A stretch of DNA of 49,179 bases from an uncultured Burkholderiales bacterium. Lineage in GTDB: Bacteria; Pseudomonadota; Gammaproteobacteria; Burkholderiales; Eutrophovitaceae. The translations under genes were made by a program, and so were the position numbers. Numbering within the stretch: position 1 is the stretch's first letter; each line of letters begins with the position of its first letter. Below, piece by piece: positions 36,178 to 45,354 of the stretch. Location: positions 1 through 49,179 of the forward strand of contig CATOSA010000070.1 in assembly GCA_951812315.1 (NCBI GenBank), in the 5' to 3' direction. The notes under the pieces were generated by a model. It made no database searches. It saw nothing but the letters and a program-made list of their open reading frames with translations, and was not told where the DNA came from.

Positions 36178-37098
36178 TCAGATTTTGTCGATTACCGCCT
36201 TCATCCGGTTTCTTTGATCGCGATCGGGCATGCGTCCGAAGGCGGCGGTGGCGTTTTCCGCCATGTGCACCGGATTGCTGGTTTCGGTAAGCACGCAGGT
36301 AATCGCCGGATGCGGAAGGATGTACTTCAATGAAAACTGGGCCCAGCTGTCGCAGTCGAATTCGCGCGCCCAATTAGGTACCGGCCGTTGTCCGATGCGC
36401 CGGAAATACTCTCCGTTCATGAACGGCCGGTTAATGATGACCCCGATGCCACGGTCCATCAGCATCGGTAAGATACGCTTTTCGGCTTCGCGCTCTGTGA
36501 TCGAGTAGTTGACCTGCGCGAAGTCCGGCTTTTCCTTTTTGATGAAGCGCTCCAATGGTTCGTAAAGAGCAGCTGCTGAAACAGTCACGCCGACGTAGCG
36601 AACCTCTCCGGCCGCCTTCAGATATTCAAGACTGGACCAATGTGTTTCGACATCGGTCAGATTGAAAACCTGCAGCAGGTCCAGCGTCTGTCGCTGGTAC
36701 AGACTGAGTGTCTGGCGAAACTGATCGATGCCCGCCTGCTTGCCGGCCTGGTCAATCTTGCTGGTGACAAACAGTGCTTCGCGAAGTTCGGATTGGTTCA
36801 GGAGCTGCCCGAGTGCAGCGTCATTCGCCGCGTTTCTCGGCCAGGTGTCGATAACGCTGCCGCCGTGGCCAACCAGCGTTCTCAGTACTTCGCTGATCGG
36901 ACCGAGGCCTTTATTCGCAATCTGCGACACCGGCTTTGTCGATCCAAGCCCGATGATCGGCAGCGATTCGTTCGCACCGGGAATCTGGCGCTGCGGCATA
37001 CTCTGTTGGGCAAATGACAACGAAGGCATTAGCCCGGAAAGTCCCAACGCAGACAGTGCGGTCAGAAAGTCTCTTCGTGTCGGCGCGCCATTGTTCAT
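36178..37098 (-). CDS. Tat-exported aldo/keto-reductase-like protein
   Basis: 306 residues with a twin-arginine signal (TRRDFLTALSALGLSGLMPSLSFA, about 7-30) and an aldo/keto reductase barrel: IIGLGSTKP, FVTSKIDQAGKQ, QTLDLLQVFNL, YLKAAGEVRYVGVTV and FAQVNYSITERE. The AKR catalytic tetrad looks damaged. The Tyr after the conserved Asp is not seen in IDTWPRNAAND, and the His of QVHN is Phe in LQVFN; only Asp and Lys remain. NAD(P)H is scarce in the periplasm, so the true role may not be a classical reduction. It is divergent from another Tat-tagged oxidoreductase at 37534. Confidence 0.85.
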   Translation of the reverse strand: MNNGAPTRRDFLTALSALGLSGLMPSLSFAQQSMPQRQIPGANESLPIIGLGSTKPVSQIANKGLGPISEVLRTLVGHGGSVIDTWPRNAANDAALGQLLNQSELREALFVTSKIDQAGKQAGIDQFRQTLSLYQRQTLDLLQVFNLTDVETHWSSLEYLKAAGEVRYVGVTVSAAALYEPLERFIKKEKPDFAQVNYSITEREAEKRILPMLMDRGIGVIINRPFMNGEYFRRIGQRPVPNWAREFDCDSWAQFSLKYILPHPAITCVLTETSNPVHMAENATAAFGRMPDRDQRNRMKAVIDKI

Positions 37099-37533
37099 TG
37101 GTGAATCCTCCTGATTGATTTGTATCCCGAATCGGATCGAAAGTATTCTTCAGCAGAATGTAGATTACCGAGGGTTAAAAGGCCGGGTCAAGGTGGCAGA
37201 GAATCCGGAATTTGAACCGCATGGCGAATGTTTTGGACAGCAACGCTAGCGCTCGGCCATCGGCATTGAGGTCTGCGTGGGTTTTCCCTGGCGCACACCG
37301 GGTGTTTTCACTGTCCAGGTGCCATCGAATAGTCGGCCTCGCAATTTGATCCTGCAATTGGAATGCTGGCGATTTCCAATCGCGTTCGGTCCGTCAGTGG
37401 CGGTACATTCGTTCAGAAACCCGCCGGTTTATTGCAAACTTGCACCATACTTCGAGCTGATGCTGGTACCGTAGGTATTCATGTCAGCAGTGTCTAATTT
37501 TGTTCTGTTATCTTCATATCAAAGGAATCCAAT
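37099..37533. other. Intergenic region between two divergent Tat-oxidoreductase genes
   Basis: 435 bases without a credible frame. It must contain the promoters of both flanking genes. I could not recognise a clear operator or promoter. Confidence 0.4.
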
Positions 37534-38631
37534 ATGCCAATCGACAGACGTACATTCGCTCTCGCTTCGGCCGCTACGCTGGGCGCAATGGCATTGTCTC
37601 CACTAGCGCGTGCAGCAACCAGAATGAACAAACGCATCGTCATGGCTTCCCGTCCAATGGGCAAACCGACGATTGGCAATTTCCGGATAGAGGAAGTTCC
37701 GGTCCCTGCGCTTAGCGGCGGGCAAATGCTGCTGAAAACCAGATTCCTCTCTTTGGACCCTTACATGCGTGGCCGCATGAGTGCAGGGCAGAGTTACGCT
37801 GACAGGGTAGAGCTCAACAATGTCATGGTCGGCGGCACAGTTAGCGAAGTAGTTGAATCCCGCAATGGCGCATTCGAAGAGGGGGATCTCGTTACATCCT
37901 ACTCGGGTTGGCAAAGCTACCAAGTCTCTTCAGGTTATGGAATCCGGAAAATAGATCCGCGCATAACGCGCCCATCGTATACGCTCGGCGTCCTGGGTAT
38001 GCCCGGTCTTGCTGCCTACGTCGGCCTGATGGATATCGGCGAGCCGAAAGCCGGAGAAACTGTGGTGCTGGCAGCGTCAACCGGTGCAGTAGGTTCTGTC
38101 GTTGGTCAACTGGCGAAGAGTGAAGGATGCCGGGTTGTCGGTATTGCCGGTGCGAAGGAAAAGTGCGAGTACGCAGTGAAGGAACTGGGCTATGACGCCT
38201 GCGTGAGCCACTACGATAGTGATATGGCCCGGCAGTTAAAGGCCGAATGCCCGCATGGGATCGATGTCTACTTTGAAAATGTCGGCGGCACGTCCTGGGA
38301 AGCGGTCATGCCATTGCTGAACAATCATGCCCGCGTCCCGGTTTGCGGTCTTATTGCGCACTACAACGCGACGTCTGCACCGCCCGGACCGGATCGCATG
38401 ATCGGGTTACAGCTTCAGATTTTGGTCAAGCGTATTCGTATGCAAGGTTTTATCGTCTCTGATCACTTTCACCGATTCCCCGAACTGGTACAGAACGTCG
38501 GCCCGATGCTGGCGTCGGGCGAAATGAAATACAAGGAACACGTTGTTGTCGGGCTTGAGAATGCCCCAGAAGCGTTCCTCGGCTTATTTACCGGGACCAA
38601 CTTTGGCAAACTGGTGGTGGAGGTCAGCTAG
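37534..38631 (+). CDS. Zinc-free MDR-family NADPH oxidoreductase (CurA/PTGR-like) with Tat-like signal
   Basis: 365 residues. The enzyme core matches prostaglandin/leukotriene reductases and CurA, which reduce alkenal/enone double bonds with NADPH: PYMRGRMS, the nucleotide motif VLAASTGAVGSVVGQLAKSEGCRVVGIAG, ALK-like YAVKELGYDACVSHY, DVYFENVGG and the C-terminal ENAPEAFLGLFTGTNFGKLVV. Unusually it begins with DRRTFALASAATLGAMALSPLARA, a twin-arginine export signal, before the normal start region MNKRIVMASRP. AAGGAATCC precedes the ATG. If the protein starts at the internal ATG (37624) it would be cytoplasmic; the good ribosome site favours the long form. Confidence 0.88.
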   Translation: MPIDRRTFALASAATLGAMALSPLARAATRMNKRIVMASRPMGKPTIGNFRIEEVPVPALSGGQMLLKTRFLSLDPYMRGRMSAGQSYADRVELNNVMVGGTVSEVVESRNGAFEEGDLVTSYSGWQSYQVSSGYGIRKIDPRITRPSYTLGVLGMPGLAAYVGLMDIGEPKAGETVVLAASTGAVGSVVGQLAKSEGCRVVGIAGAKEKCEYAVKELGYDACVSHYDSDMARQLKAECPHGIDVYFENVGGTSWEAVMPLLNNHARVPVCGLIAHYNATSAPPGPDRMIGLQLQILVKRIRMQGFIVSDHFHRFPELVQNVGPMLASGEMKYKEHVVVGLENAPEAFLGLFTGTNFGKLVVEVS

Positions 38632-38683
38632 CGATTATTGCTCACAGTCGCAACACCCCCCTTTCCAACCAGAGACGGTCAAT

Positions 38684-39739
38684 GTGACGAAGAGGCCGCC
38701 TTTGTCTGATCACGAACCATCCTTCTCGGCCCGGACGACGGCTCTTGACTGGTGCCGCAGACTCCCGAAAGTGGAGCTACACCTCCACATTGAGGGCGGT
38801 ATTCCGATTCCGGCGCTGTGGCAACTGGTGCAGAAGTACGGCGGAGACCCCATTGTTCCGAATGAGGATGCACTTCGAGACTACTTCCAGTTCAGGGACT
38901 TTCCGCACTTCATCGAACTCTGGATCTGGAAGAACAAGTTCCTCCGTGAGTACGAGGATTTCAGCTTCTTTAGTGCAGCCGTTGCCGAAGCGCTAAAGTC
39001 GGAAAACATCCGCTACGTCGAGGCATTTTTCTCGCCCGGACGTTTCAAACAGGAGGGCCTCGAAACTGGCCGGTTGCTCGAGTCGATCCGTGCCGGACTG
39101 GATAGCGTTCAGGGTATTGAGGTCGCGCTGATACCTGATCTTGTGCGAGACCTGGGACCGGACGTTGCCGCAGAAGTGGCCGAGTTGCGCGCGCTTGGCG
39201 TTATTGGAATCGGTCTGGGCGGGTCAGAGCACAACCACCCGCCCGAGAATTTCACGGAGGTGTACCGTCGCGCTCGTGAACTCGATCTGAAAACGACAGT
39301 CCACGCGGGTGAGGCTGCAGGTGCCGACAGTGTCCGGAGTGCAATCGACGCTCTGGAAGTTGACCGGATAGGCCACGGCACACGTGCCATCGAGGATCCG
39401 GCGCTCATGCAACGTCTCGCCGAATCGCAACTTCCGGTAGAAATGTGCCCGCTGTCCAATGTCGCAACAGGAGTGGTGCCGTCTATCGCTGACCACCCGG
39501 TTCGGCAGTTTTTCGACCAGGGGTTGATGGTGTCAATCAACTCCGTCGATCCTGCCATGTTCGGGCACTCGCTAAGCCAGGATTACGCCGCGTTAATGAG
39601 CGACATTTCGTTTATCCCTGAGGAAGTTCGAGCCCTCATCCTGAACGGCATCGAATCGTCGTGGCTGGATCACGCGCGCAAGTCGGCGCTCGAAGCCGAG
39701 TTTGTAGGTGAAGTCATCTGGAACGAAGACCCGGTTTGA
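38684..39739 (+). CDS. Adenosine/adenine deaminase family protein
   Basis: About 351 residues. Zinc hydrolase of the ADA group, which deaminates adenosine or adenine in purine salvage. Motifs are KVELHLHIEGG (zinc HxH), TTVHAGEAAGA (catalytic Glu and zinc His), DRIGHGTRAIED and EMCPLSNVATGVV. In place of the usual SDDPAMFG the sequence has SVDPAMFG: the first Asp, normally a zinc ligand, is Val (GTC instead of GAC). This may lower activity, or be a single-base sequence error. The GTG at 38684 is used as start; a TTG at 38702 is an alternative. The longer frame overlaps the upstream gene. Confidence 0.88.
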   Translation: MTKRPPLSDHEPSFSARTTALDWCRRLPKVELHLHIEGGIPIPALWQLVQKYGGDPIVPNEDALRDYFQFRDFPHFIELWIWKNKFLREYEDFSFFSAAVAEALKSENIRYVEAFFSPGRFKQEGLETGRLLESIRAGLDSVQGIEVALIPDLVRDLGPDVAAEVAELRALGVIGIGLGGSEHNHPPENFTEVYRRARELDLKTTVHAGEAAGADSVRSAIDALEVDRIGHGTRAIEDPALMQRLAESQLPVEMCPLSNVATGVVPSIADHPVRQFFDQGLMVSINSVDPAMFGHSLSQDYAALMSDISFIPEEVRALILNGIESSWLDHARKSALEAEFVGEVIWNEDPV

Positions 39740-39999
39740 TATCGTTACAGTGCTGTGTGGCGTAAATCATCGGCATCAACAACCGTACAACCAACACTTT
39801 GACTCACAGACGCCTGCTTTCGCGCATCGCTAGCTAGATAATCTACTTTGGCATCGATCACCGATGCGCGCCGCTGTGGCAATTGCGCTATGGCAATTAT
39901 GAGCCGTGGATATCTTCTATACTTCACGCACAGTAAGCTGCTCCTGGAGAAGTTTTTCTTCACATTTTTCCATTACTGGCAACGCAACGGACAAGAACC

Positions 40000-41001
40000 A
40001 TGAAACTCGTGATGTTTCCCACGGTCGATTCGCGCCGCTTCGATCTTATCCGCGAAGCTGCGGGCGCAATGACGGTTGTCAATGCGGCGGACGAACAGTC
40101 TGCTGTAACCGAAATCGCAGACGCCGATGCGTTCTTCGGGAAGATTACGCCGGAACTTCTGGCAGATGCGGAACAGCTGAAATGGGTGCAATCACCGACT
40201 GCCAGCCTCGAGCATTACGTGTTCGACGAATTGGTCGAGCACCCGTGCAAACTGAGCAACATGCGCGGCATTTTCTCGGACGTAATCGCCGATCACGTGA
40301 TGGGGTACGTGATCTCCTTTGCACGCAATCTGCACACATATGTCAGGCTGCAGATGGAGGCCCGTTGGGAACCGGTCGGCGGTGAATCGGGCCGCTCAAC
40401 GTTCACAGCCGGTCCGCACGAGGTCAGTAACATCGACTCGTCACACCGGCATCTGTCCGATTGCACGCTTGGAGTCGTTGGCGTCGGCGCGATTGGTGCG
40501 GAGGTCTGCCGCCGTGCACAGGCGTTTGGCATGACTGTTTGTGGCGTCGACCCTGTTTGCCGGGATATTCCGGACGTCGTAGCAGAGATCTGGCCGACCG
40601 ACCGTCTGCCCGATTTGCTGGGACGAAGCGACTTCGTCGTGATCGCCGCACCGCACACGCCCGAGACCTACAAGTTGTTCAGAGCCCCTCAGTTCGCGCA
40701 GATGCAAAAGACGGCTTACCTGATCAACATTGGGCGTGGCGCAATAGTAGACCTCGCCGATCTGACGACGGCACTTCAGTCGGGCGAAATTGCCGGCGCA
40801 GCGCTTGATGTATTTGAAATCGAACCACTGCCGCAAGACCATGCGCTATGGAAGATGGAAAACGTGATCATCACGCCGCACGTCGCCGCGGCGTCGCCGA
40901 GAGTTTCCGAACGTCATCTTGAAACGCTCCTGGAAAATATCCGGCGCTTTGCGCGCGGCGAGGAGCCGCTGACGCTGGTGGACAAGCGACACTGGTTTTG
41001 A
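40000..41001 (+). CDS. D-2-hydroxyacid dehydrogenase
   Basis: 333-residue NAD(P)-dependent dehydrogenase interconverting 2-oxo acids and D-2-hydroxy acids in the cytoplasm. The N-terminal substrate domain has VQSPTASLEHYVFDEL and IADHVMGYVISFARNL. The Rossmann domain has GVVGVGAIGAEVCRRAQAFGMTVCGVDP. The catalytic set is Arg in NIGRGAIVDLADL, Glu in DVFEIEPLPQDHALW and His in NVIITPHVAA. The length is normal. The start at 40000 has only a weak ribosome site. The genes downstream, transglutaminase and CoA-transferase, are on the same strand but 230 bp away. The substrate is not specified. Confidence 0.9.
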   Translation: MKLVMFPTVDSRRFDLIREAAGAMTVVNAADEQSAVTEIADADAFFGKITPELLADAEQLKWVQSPTASLEHYVFDELVEHPCKLSNMRGIFSDVIADHVMGYVISFARNLHTYVRLQMEARWEPVGGESGRSTFTAGPHEVSNIDSSHRHLSDCTLGVVGVGAIGAEVCRRAQAFGMTVCGVDPVCRDIPDVVAEIWPTDRLPDLLGRSDFVVIAAPHTPETYKLFRAPQFAQMQKTAYLINIGRGAIVDLADLTTALQSGEIAGAALDVFEIEPLPQDHALWKMENVIITPHVAAASPRVSERHLETLLENIRRFARGEEPLTLVDKRHWF

Positions 41002-41230
41002 GGCGCAAGGCGCCGCGCAGGAATACCGGGCCGGGCACTCCGGTGAAAGACGCGCCAGGGCCTTGGCTGGGAACACACCGAACCCCGTATATACTGCCTG
41101 CACTGTGCAAGGTACTCGAAGGTGGCAGGCAACCTCAAAGTGACCGGTCCTGTTCGGTTGCCTTTGCGCGGCATACCAAGCGTCGACAGAAAAACTTTTC
41201 CCAATAGTAGATCAGGCAAAAGGCAAGACA

Positions 41231-41914
41231 ATGCAATTAAACCCCGAATGGCTCACGCCAACATGGTTCATCGACAGCGACAGCGATGCGGTTGTCAATT
41301 TCGCAGACGACGCTGCGGGCGACGCGACTGATCAGGTGGAAGTGGCAGGCAAACTGTTTCACGCTGTTCGAGACGGTTTTCGCTACGATCCCTATGTGTC
41401 GCAGGCGGACCCTAATTCATATCGTGCGAGCAGTGTTGCCGTTTCGGATCGCAACTGGTGCATTCCCAAGTCGGTGCTGTTTGTTGCTGCCGCGCGGCAT
41501 CGCGGCATTCCGGCGCGCCTCGGTTTTGCAGACGTGCGCAATCACCTGACCAGTGAGAAGCTGTCCAAGTCAATGGGCACGGACCTTTTTGCGTGGCATG
41601 GGTTTGCCGAATTGCTGCTCAATGATCGATGGGTGAAGCTCAGCACCGCGTTCAACATCGAGCTGTGCGAACGATTCGGCGTCAAGGCCCTCGAATTCGA
41701 CGGCACGAATGACGCGTTGATGCACCCGTTCGACGAACGCGGCAATCGCCATATGGAGTATGTCAATCAACGGGGATCGTTTGACGACCTGCCGCTTGAG
41801 CAAATTTTCGATACGTTTATCGATATCTACGAGGACTGGGATCGGGATGAGAAGGGCAACCCTCGCCGGGTGAAACAAGTAGCCGCGGCACGCGATGACA
41901 AATTTGGCAGCTGA
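41231..41914 (+). CDS. Transglutaminase-like cysteine peptidase-fold protein
   Basis: 227-residue cytoplasmic protein of the transglutaminase-like superfamily. The nucleophile Cys is in NWCIPKSVLFVAAARHRGIPARLGFADV, the typical active-site helix. The His is in FAWHGFAELLLNDRWVKLSTAFN, with the Asp/Asn position following. The N-terminal VAGKLFHAVRDGFRYDPY is the family's lead-in. AAAGGC precedes the ATG. Its last 20 bases overlap the start of the CoA-transferase gene (41895), showing translational coupling. In several bacteria such genes adjoin acyl-CoA genes, and amide hydrolysis or ligation is possible. Confidence 0.85.
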   Translation: MQLNPEWLTPTWFIDSDSDAVVNFADDAAGDATDQVEVAGKLFHAVRDGFRYDPYVSQADPNSYRASSVAVSDRNWCIPKSVLFVAAARHRGIPARLGFADVRNHLTSEKLSKSMGTDLFAWHGFAELLLNDRWVKLSTAFNIELCERFGVKALEFDGTNDALMHPFDERGNRHMEYVNQRGSFDDLPLEQIFDTFIDIYEDWDRDEKGNPRRVKQVAAARDDKFGS

Positions 41915-43284
41915 CGAGAATCAAAAGTCGCGAAGCGTCGTTGAGCAGATCTGGGCCGGCGCCAGCCTGTCTTCGAACGTACTCGATCATCTCTCGCTGA
42001 GCGGCAACCAGCCAGCGTTGGCAACATCTTTTCACGTGGCAGTCGCCGCGCAGAGCGCCATCGCCTGCGCAGCGCTGGCGGGGGTCGAAGTGGGCCGGCT
42101 GCGGTCCGGCGCAACACGTAGACGTCGACATGGCTGCCGCCGAGTTCGAATGTACCGGTTACTTTACCGTCGACGGTCGCGCACCTGATGCCTGGGCACC
42201 GTTGTCAGGACTGCACCCGTGCCGGGATGGCTATGTGCGGATCCACGCCAACTTCGATCACCATCGCGACGGCGCGCTGGCGCTGCTGGGTCTGACGGGA
42301 AATCCGGACAGTTACCAGAAAGCCGACGTACAGGCTGCGCTGCAGGACTGGGACGCGGAAGATTTCGAGACGACAGCGGCCGAAGCGGGGATGGTGGTAG
42401 CCGCTGCACACCCGCAGGCACTTGCCCTGGCGCAAATGCCGCTACTTTCACTGACAAGAATTGATGATGCGGACACCGCGCCGTTGTCGCCTGTTGCCAG
42501 GCAGGACCTGCCACTCAAAGATGTTCGGGTACTGGATCTGACGCGCATTCTCGCCGGGCCGATTTGCGGGCGGACGTTGGCAGCCTACGGTGCCGACGTG
42601 ATGCTGATCAACTCCCCCCGGTTGCCGAACATTGAATCGATTGCCGATACGAGTCGCGGCAAGCTTTCTGCACACGTCGATCTGGATCAGCCGGCAGATG
42701 TTGGACGCCTGCGGCTACTCGTTTCCGGCGCCCACGTCTTTGTACAAGGCTACCGCCCGGGTGGTCTCGACCAGCGGGGCTTCAGTCCCGAAGATCTGGC
42801 TCTGCTACGCCCAGGTATCGTTTGCGTGTCCTTGAGCGCTTACGGTCATGAGGGGCTCTGGGCAGGGCGGCGTGGATTCGACTCCCTGGTGCAGACCGCA
42901 ACAGGCCTGAACAGAGCGGAAGCCCAGGCGTTTGGCCGCGACGAGCCCAAACCGTTGCCGGTGCAGATTCTTGACTATGCCGCCGGATTTTTGATGGCGT
43001 TTGGCGCACAAGCCGCGCTCATTCGGCAGAGGGTTGAAGGGGGTAGCTGGCATGTTCGCGTTTCGTTGGCGCAGGTGGCGAGATGGTTGCGCGCGCTTGG
43101 ACGCCTCGACGACAACCTGCAGCGGCCAAAGGTCGATCGTGAACAATTGTTGCGATCGTATCCGTCCGGGTTCGGGGTGCTAAAGGCGATGCCGCATGCC
43201 GCATCATTCGAGCGCACACCGGCGAAGTGGCGACGGCCTTCAGTGCCGCCCGGGACGAATCCGCCGCAATGGCCAGAAAACTGA
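41895..43284 (+). pseudogene. CoA-transferase family III (CaiB/BaiF) protein, frameshifted
   Basis: Moves CoA between carboxylic acids. Two partial CoA-transferase lobes are joined, as in the long forms of this family. The N-terminal lobe (MTNLAADENQ... LATSFHVAVAAQSAIACAALAGVEVGRLRSG) is in one frame. After a break at the GCGC repeat 42109-42112 the other frame continues HVDVDMAAAEFECTGYFTVDG, then VRVLDLTRILAGPICGRTLAAYGADVMLI (family signature). The catalytic Asp is in RRGFDSLVQTATGLN, with GGSWHVRVSLAQVARWL towards the end. A restored GC would give about 463 residues. The start overlaps the transglutaminase gene. Confidence 0.88.
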
Positions 43285-43370
43285 TGTACACGCCTTCGCG
43301 TCAAGAACTCACTTCCGGTAATGACAACTTCATGGGATAAGCCGGAACACATGATTCGAGCAATGATGAA

Positions 43371-44369
43371 ATGGATACGCTAAGTCAGGGCGTACTGGGT
43401 GCAGCAGCGCCGAAATCGGTGGCGCCGCCAGCGCATGCGCGTATTGCCGCAGTGCTCGGATTTCTCGCGGGCATGGCGCCCGATCTGGACGTATTCATTC
43501 GCTCGAGTACGGATCCGCTGCTGTTTCTCGAGTATCACCGCCAGTTCACCCACGCTCTGATATTCATTCCGGTTGGCGGATCATTTTGCGGTTGGCTGCT
43601 CTACCTGCTGTTTGGCAAACGTCGCGGGTTGTCACTGCGGCAAAGTATTTTCTATTGCACGCTGGGTTATGCGACCCACGCGTTGCTCGATGCCTGTACT
43701 ACATACGGCACGCAGTTGTTCTGGCCGTTCAGCGATGCCCGCGTTGCATGGAACACCGTTTCAGTCATCGATCCACTGTTCACTCTGCCAATTCTGCTGT
43801 TGGTACTCGCCTCGGTTATTCGGCGCAACGCCGTGCTTGCCCGGATCGCACTCGCCTGGGCCGTCGCCTATCCGTTGATCGGACTTGTGCAACGAGATCG
43901 CGCGGAGGAAATAGGTTGGGAAATTGCGCGCTCTCGAGGTCATGAGCCGCTACATCTGGAGGCCAAACCCAGCTTTGCCAACCTGATTCTCTGGAAAATC
44001 GTCTACGAAAACGATGACCGCTATTTCGTCGACGCGGTGCGCGTATTGGGAGAGAGCAAAGTCTATCCCGGTGATTCGGTCCCCAAACTGTATCTGGATA
44101 GGGATTTCCCCTGGCTTGATCCCCAGTCGCAACAGGCCCGTGACATCGAGCGCTTTCGCTGGTTCTCTAACGGCTATGTCGCCCGGGATCCGCGTGATCC
44201 GAACCGGATAACCGATATCCGCTATTCCATGTTGCCCAATCAGGTGGCCGGTCTCTGGAGCATCGAAGTCTCGCCACAGGCGCAGAGCACAGATCACGCG
44301 CGCTACGTAGTTTCCCGCCGCACTTCGGACGAGACGCTGAACCGCTTCAAGGCGATGTTGTTTCAATAA
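43371..44369 (+). CDS. YdjM-like membrane-bound metal-dependent hydrolase (DUF457)
   Basis: 332 residues. The N-terminus MDTLSQGVLGAA...LGFLAGMAPDLDVFI and the histidine-bearing EYHRQFTHALIFIPVGG, plus ATHALLDACTTYGTQLFWPF, are the metal-binding pattern of the YdjM/DUF457 family. Four or so membrane helices lie in the first 190 residues (for example GGSFCGWLLYLLFG and SVIDPLFTLPILLLVLASV). The C-terminal 140 residues form a soluble domain of unknown role. E. coli YdjM is LexA-controlled; I see no LexA box here. Its substrate is unknown, although phospholipid-type hydrolysis is often proposed. Confidence 0.85.
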   Translation: MDTLSQGVLGAAAPKSVAPPAHARIAAVLGFLAGMAPDLDVFIRSSTDPLLFLEYHRQFTHALIFIPVGGSFCGWLLYLLFGKRRGLSLRQSIFYCTLGYATHALLDACTTYGTQLFWPFSDARVAWNTVSVIDPLFTLPILLLVLASVIRRNAVLARIALAWAVAYPLIGLVQRDRAEEIGWEIARSRGHEPLHLEAKPSFANLILWKIVYENDDRYFVDAVRVLGESKVYPGDSVPKLYLDRDFPWLDPQSQQARDIERFRWFSNGYVARDPRDPNRITDIRYSMLPNQVAGLWSIEVSPQAQSTDHARYVVSRRTSDETLNRFKAMLFQ

Positions 44370-44481
44370 TCCTAACGTTATGCTTCGCCGACTGACGTGA
44401 CGTCAACATGGCGGGGAGGGGCAGGGCGTGCCGGACGCGATGCACAAGGCCCACAATGTCGGAAATCTGCTCGTGGCTACG

Positions 44482-45303
44482 TTACTCGAACAGCCCCTTC
44501 AAAGCCTGTCGTGATGCCCTGGTTTCCGAGGCCCGCCGACCCCAGATGAGACCACCGTCGATGACGATGTCTTCGCCATTGACGAAGCTGGCTTCGTCGC
44601 TGCCAAGAAATACAGCCGCATTGGCGATGTCATCGGGCACACCCGCGCGCGGGATCGCCTGGAATTTTGCGAGAGCGCCTTTCGTTTTTTCTACCATCGT
44701 TTCTGCGGAAGCGGCATCAAGGCCTGCGGCTTTTGCGAAAATGCCGGTGGCGATACCGCCGGGCGAGATTGAGTTGGCGCGCACGTTTTCCTCGCCGAGT
44801 TCCATCGCCGCGCAACGCGTTAGATGAATCACCGCAGCTTTCACTACACCGTATGTAATTGATGAAGAGTAACCCGCGCGATGTCCCGCGATCGAGCCGA
44901 TATTGATAATGCTCCCTTGCGCCTGCGCTCGCATCGTTTTACTCGCGTGCTTGATGTGTGCCAGTGTTCCGCGCACATGAACTGCAACCGCTTCATCAAA
45001 GTCTTGCAGTGACAAGTCTTCCAGCGGATTCCCGCTTGCAGGTCCGCCAGCGTTGTTAACCAGCACGTCGAGCCGGCCGTTGTGCTCGAGCGTTCGTGTA
45101 ACACTGCGTTCGGCATCTGCCTCGAGGGCCACATTCGCTTCGATAAACGTTGCGCCTGTTGCCTTGGCAACTTCTGCGCCGAGTGCTGTGCGTCGGCCGC
45201 TGAAAAAAACCGTAGCACCTTCTTCGATGAATCTTTCGACAATGCGTTTGCCAATGCCGCTAGTGCCCCCAGTGACCAGCGCGACTTTGTCTTTCATCCG
45301 CAT
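44482..45303 (-). CDS. SDR-family oxidoreductase
   Basis: 273-residue NAD(P)-dependent dehydrogenase. The cofactor motif is TGGTSGIGKRIVE, followed by NNAGGPASG. The catalytic Ser is in INIGSIAGH and Tyr/Lys in SITYGVVKAAV, and SISPGGIATGIF and DIVIDGGLIWGRR close the family fold. GGAGG lies nine bases before the first ATG at 45303; a second in-frame ATG two codons on is possible. It shares its strand with the nitroreductase at 45355 and the acyl-CoA ligase at 46218, and probably follows them in one operon. It could act on a hydroxyacyl-CoA or an alcohol intermediate. Confidence 0.9.
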   Translation of the reverse strand: MRMKDKVALVTGGTSGIGKRIVERFIEEGATVFFSGRRTALGAEVAKATGATFIEANVALEADAERSVTRTLEHNGRLDVLVNNAGGPASGNPLEDLSLQDFDEAVAVHVRGTLAHIKHASKTMRAQAQGSIINIGSIAGHRAGYSSSITYGVVKAAVIHLTRCAAMELGEENVRANSISPGGIATGIFAKAAGLDAASAETMVEKTKGALAKFQAIPRAGVPDDIANAAVFLGSDEASFVNGEDIVIDGGLIWGRRASETRASRQALKGLFE

Positions 45304-45354
45304 GATGTGTTTCCTCCCCTTGTGTTCACACAGTCAATAGGTCCTGCCTCAGTG

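Noticed and set aside
39745..39963. 72-codon minus-strand frame between the deaminase and dehydrogenase genes
   Set aside because: No ribosome site and no recognisable or compositional sign of a protein; the region looks like plain intergenic sequence.
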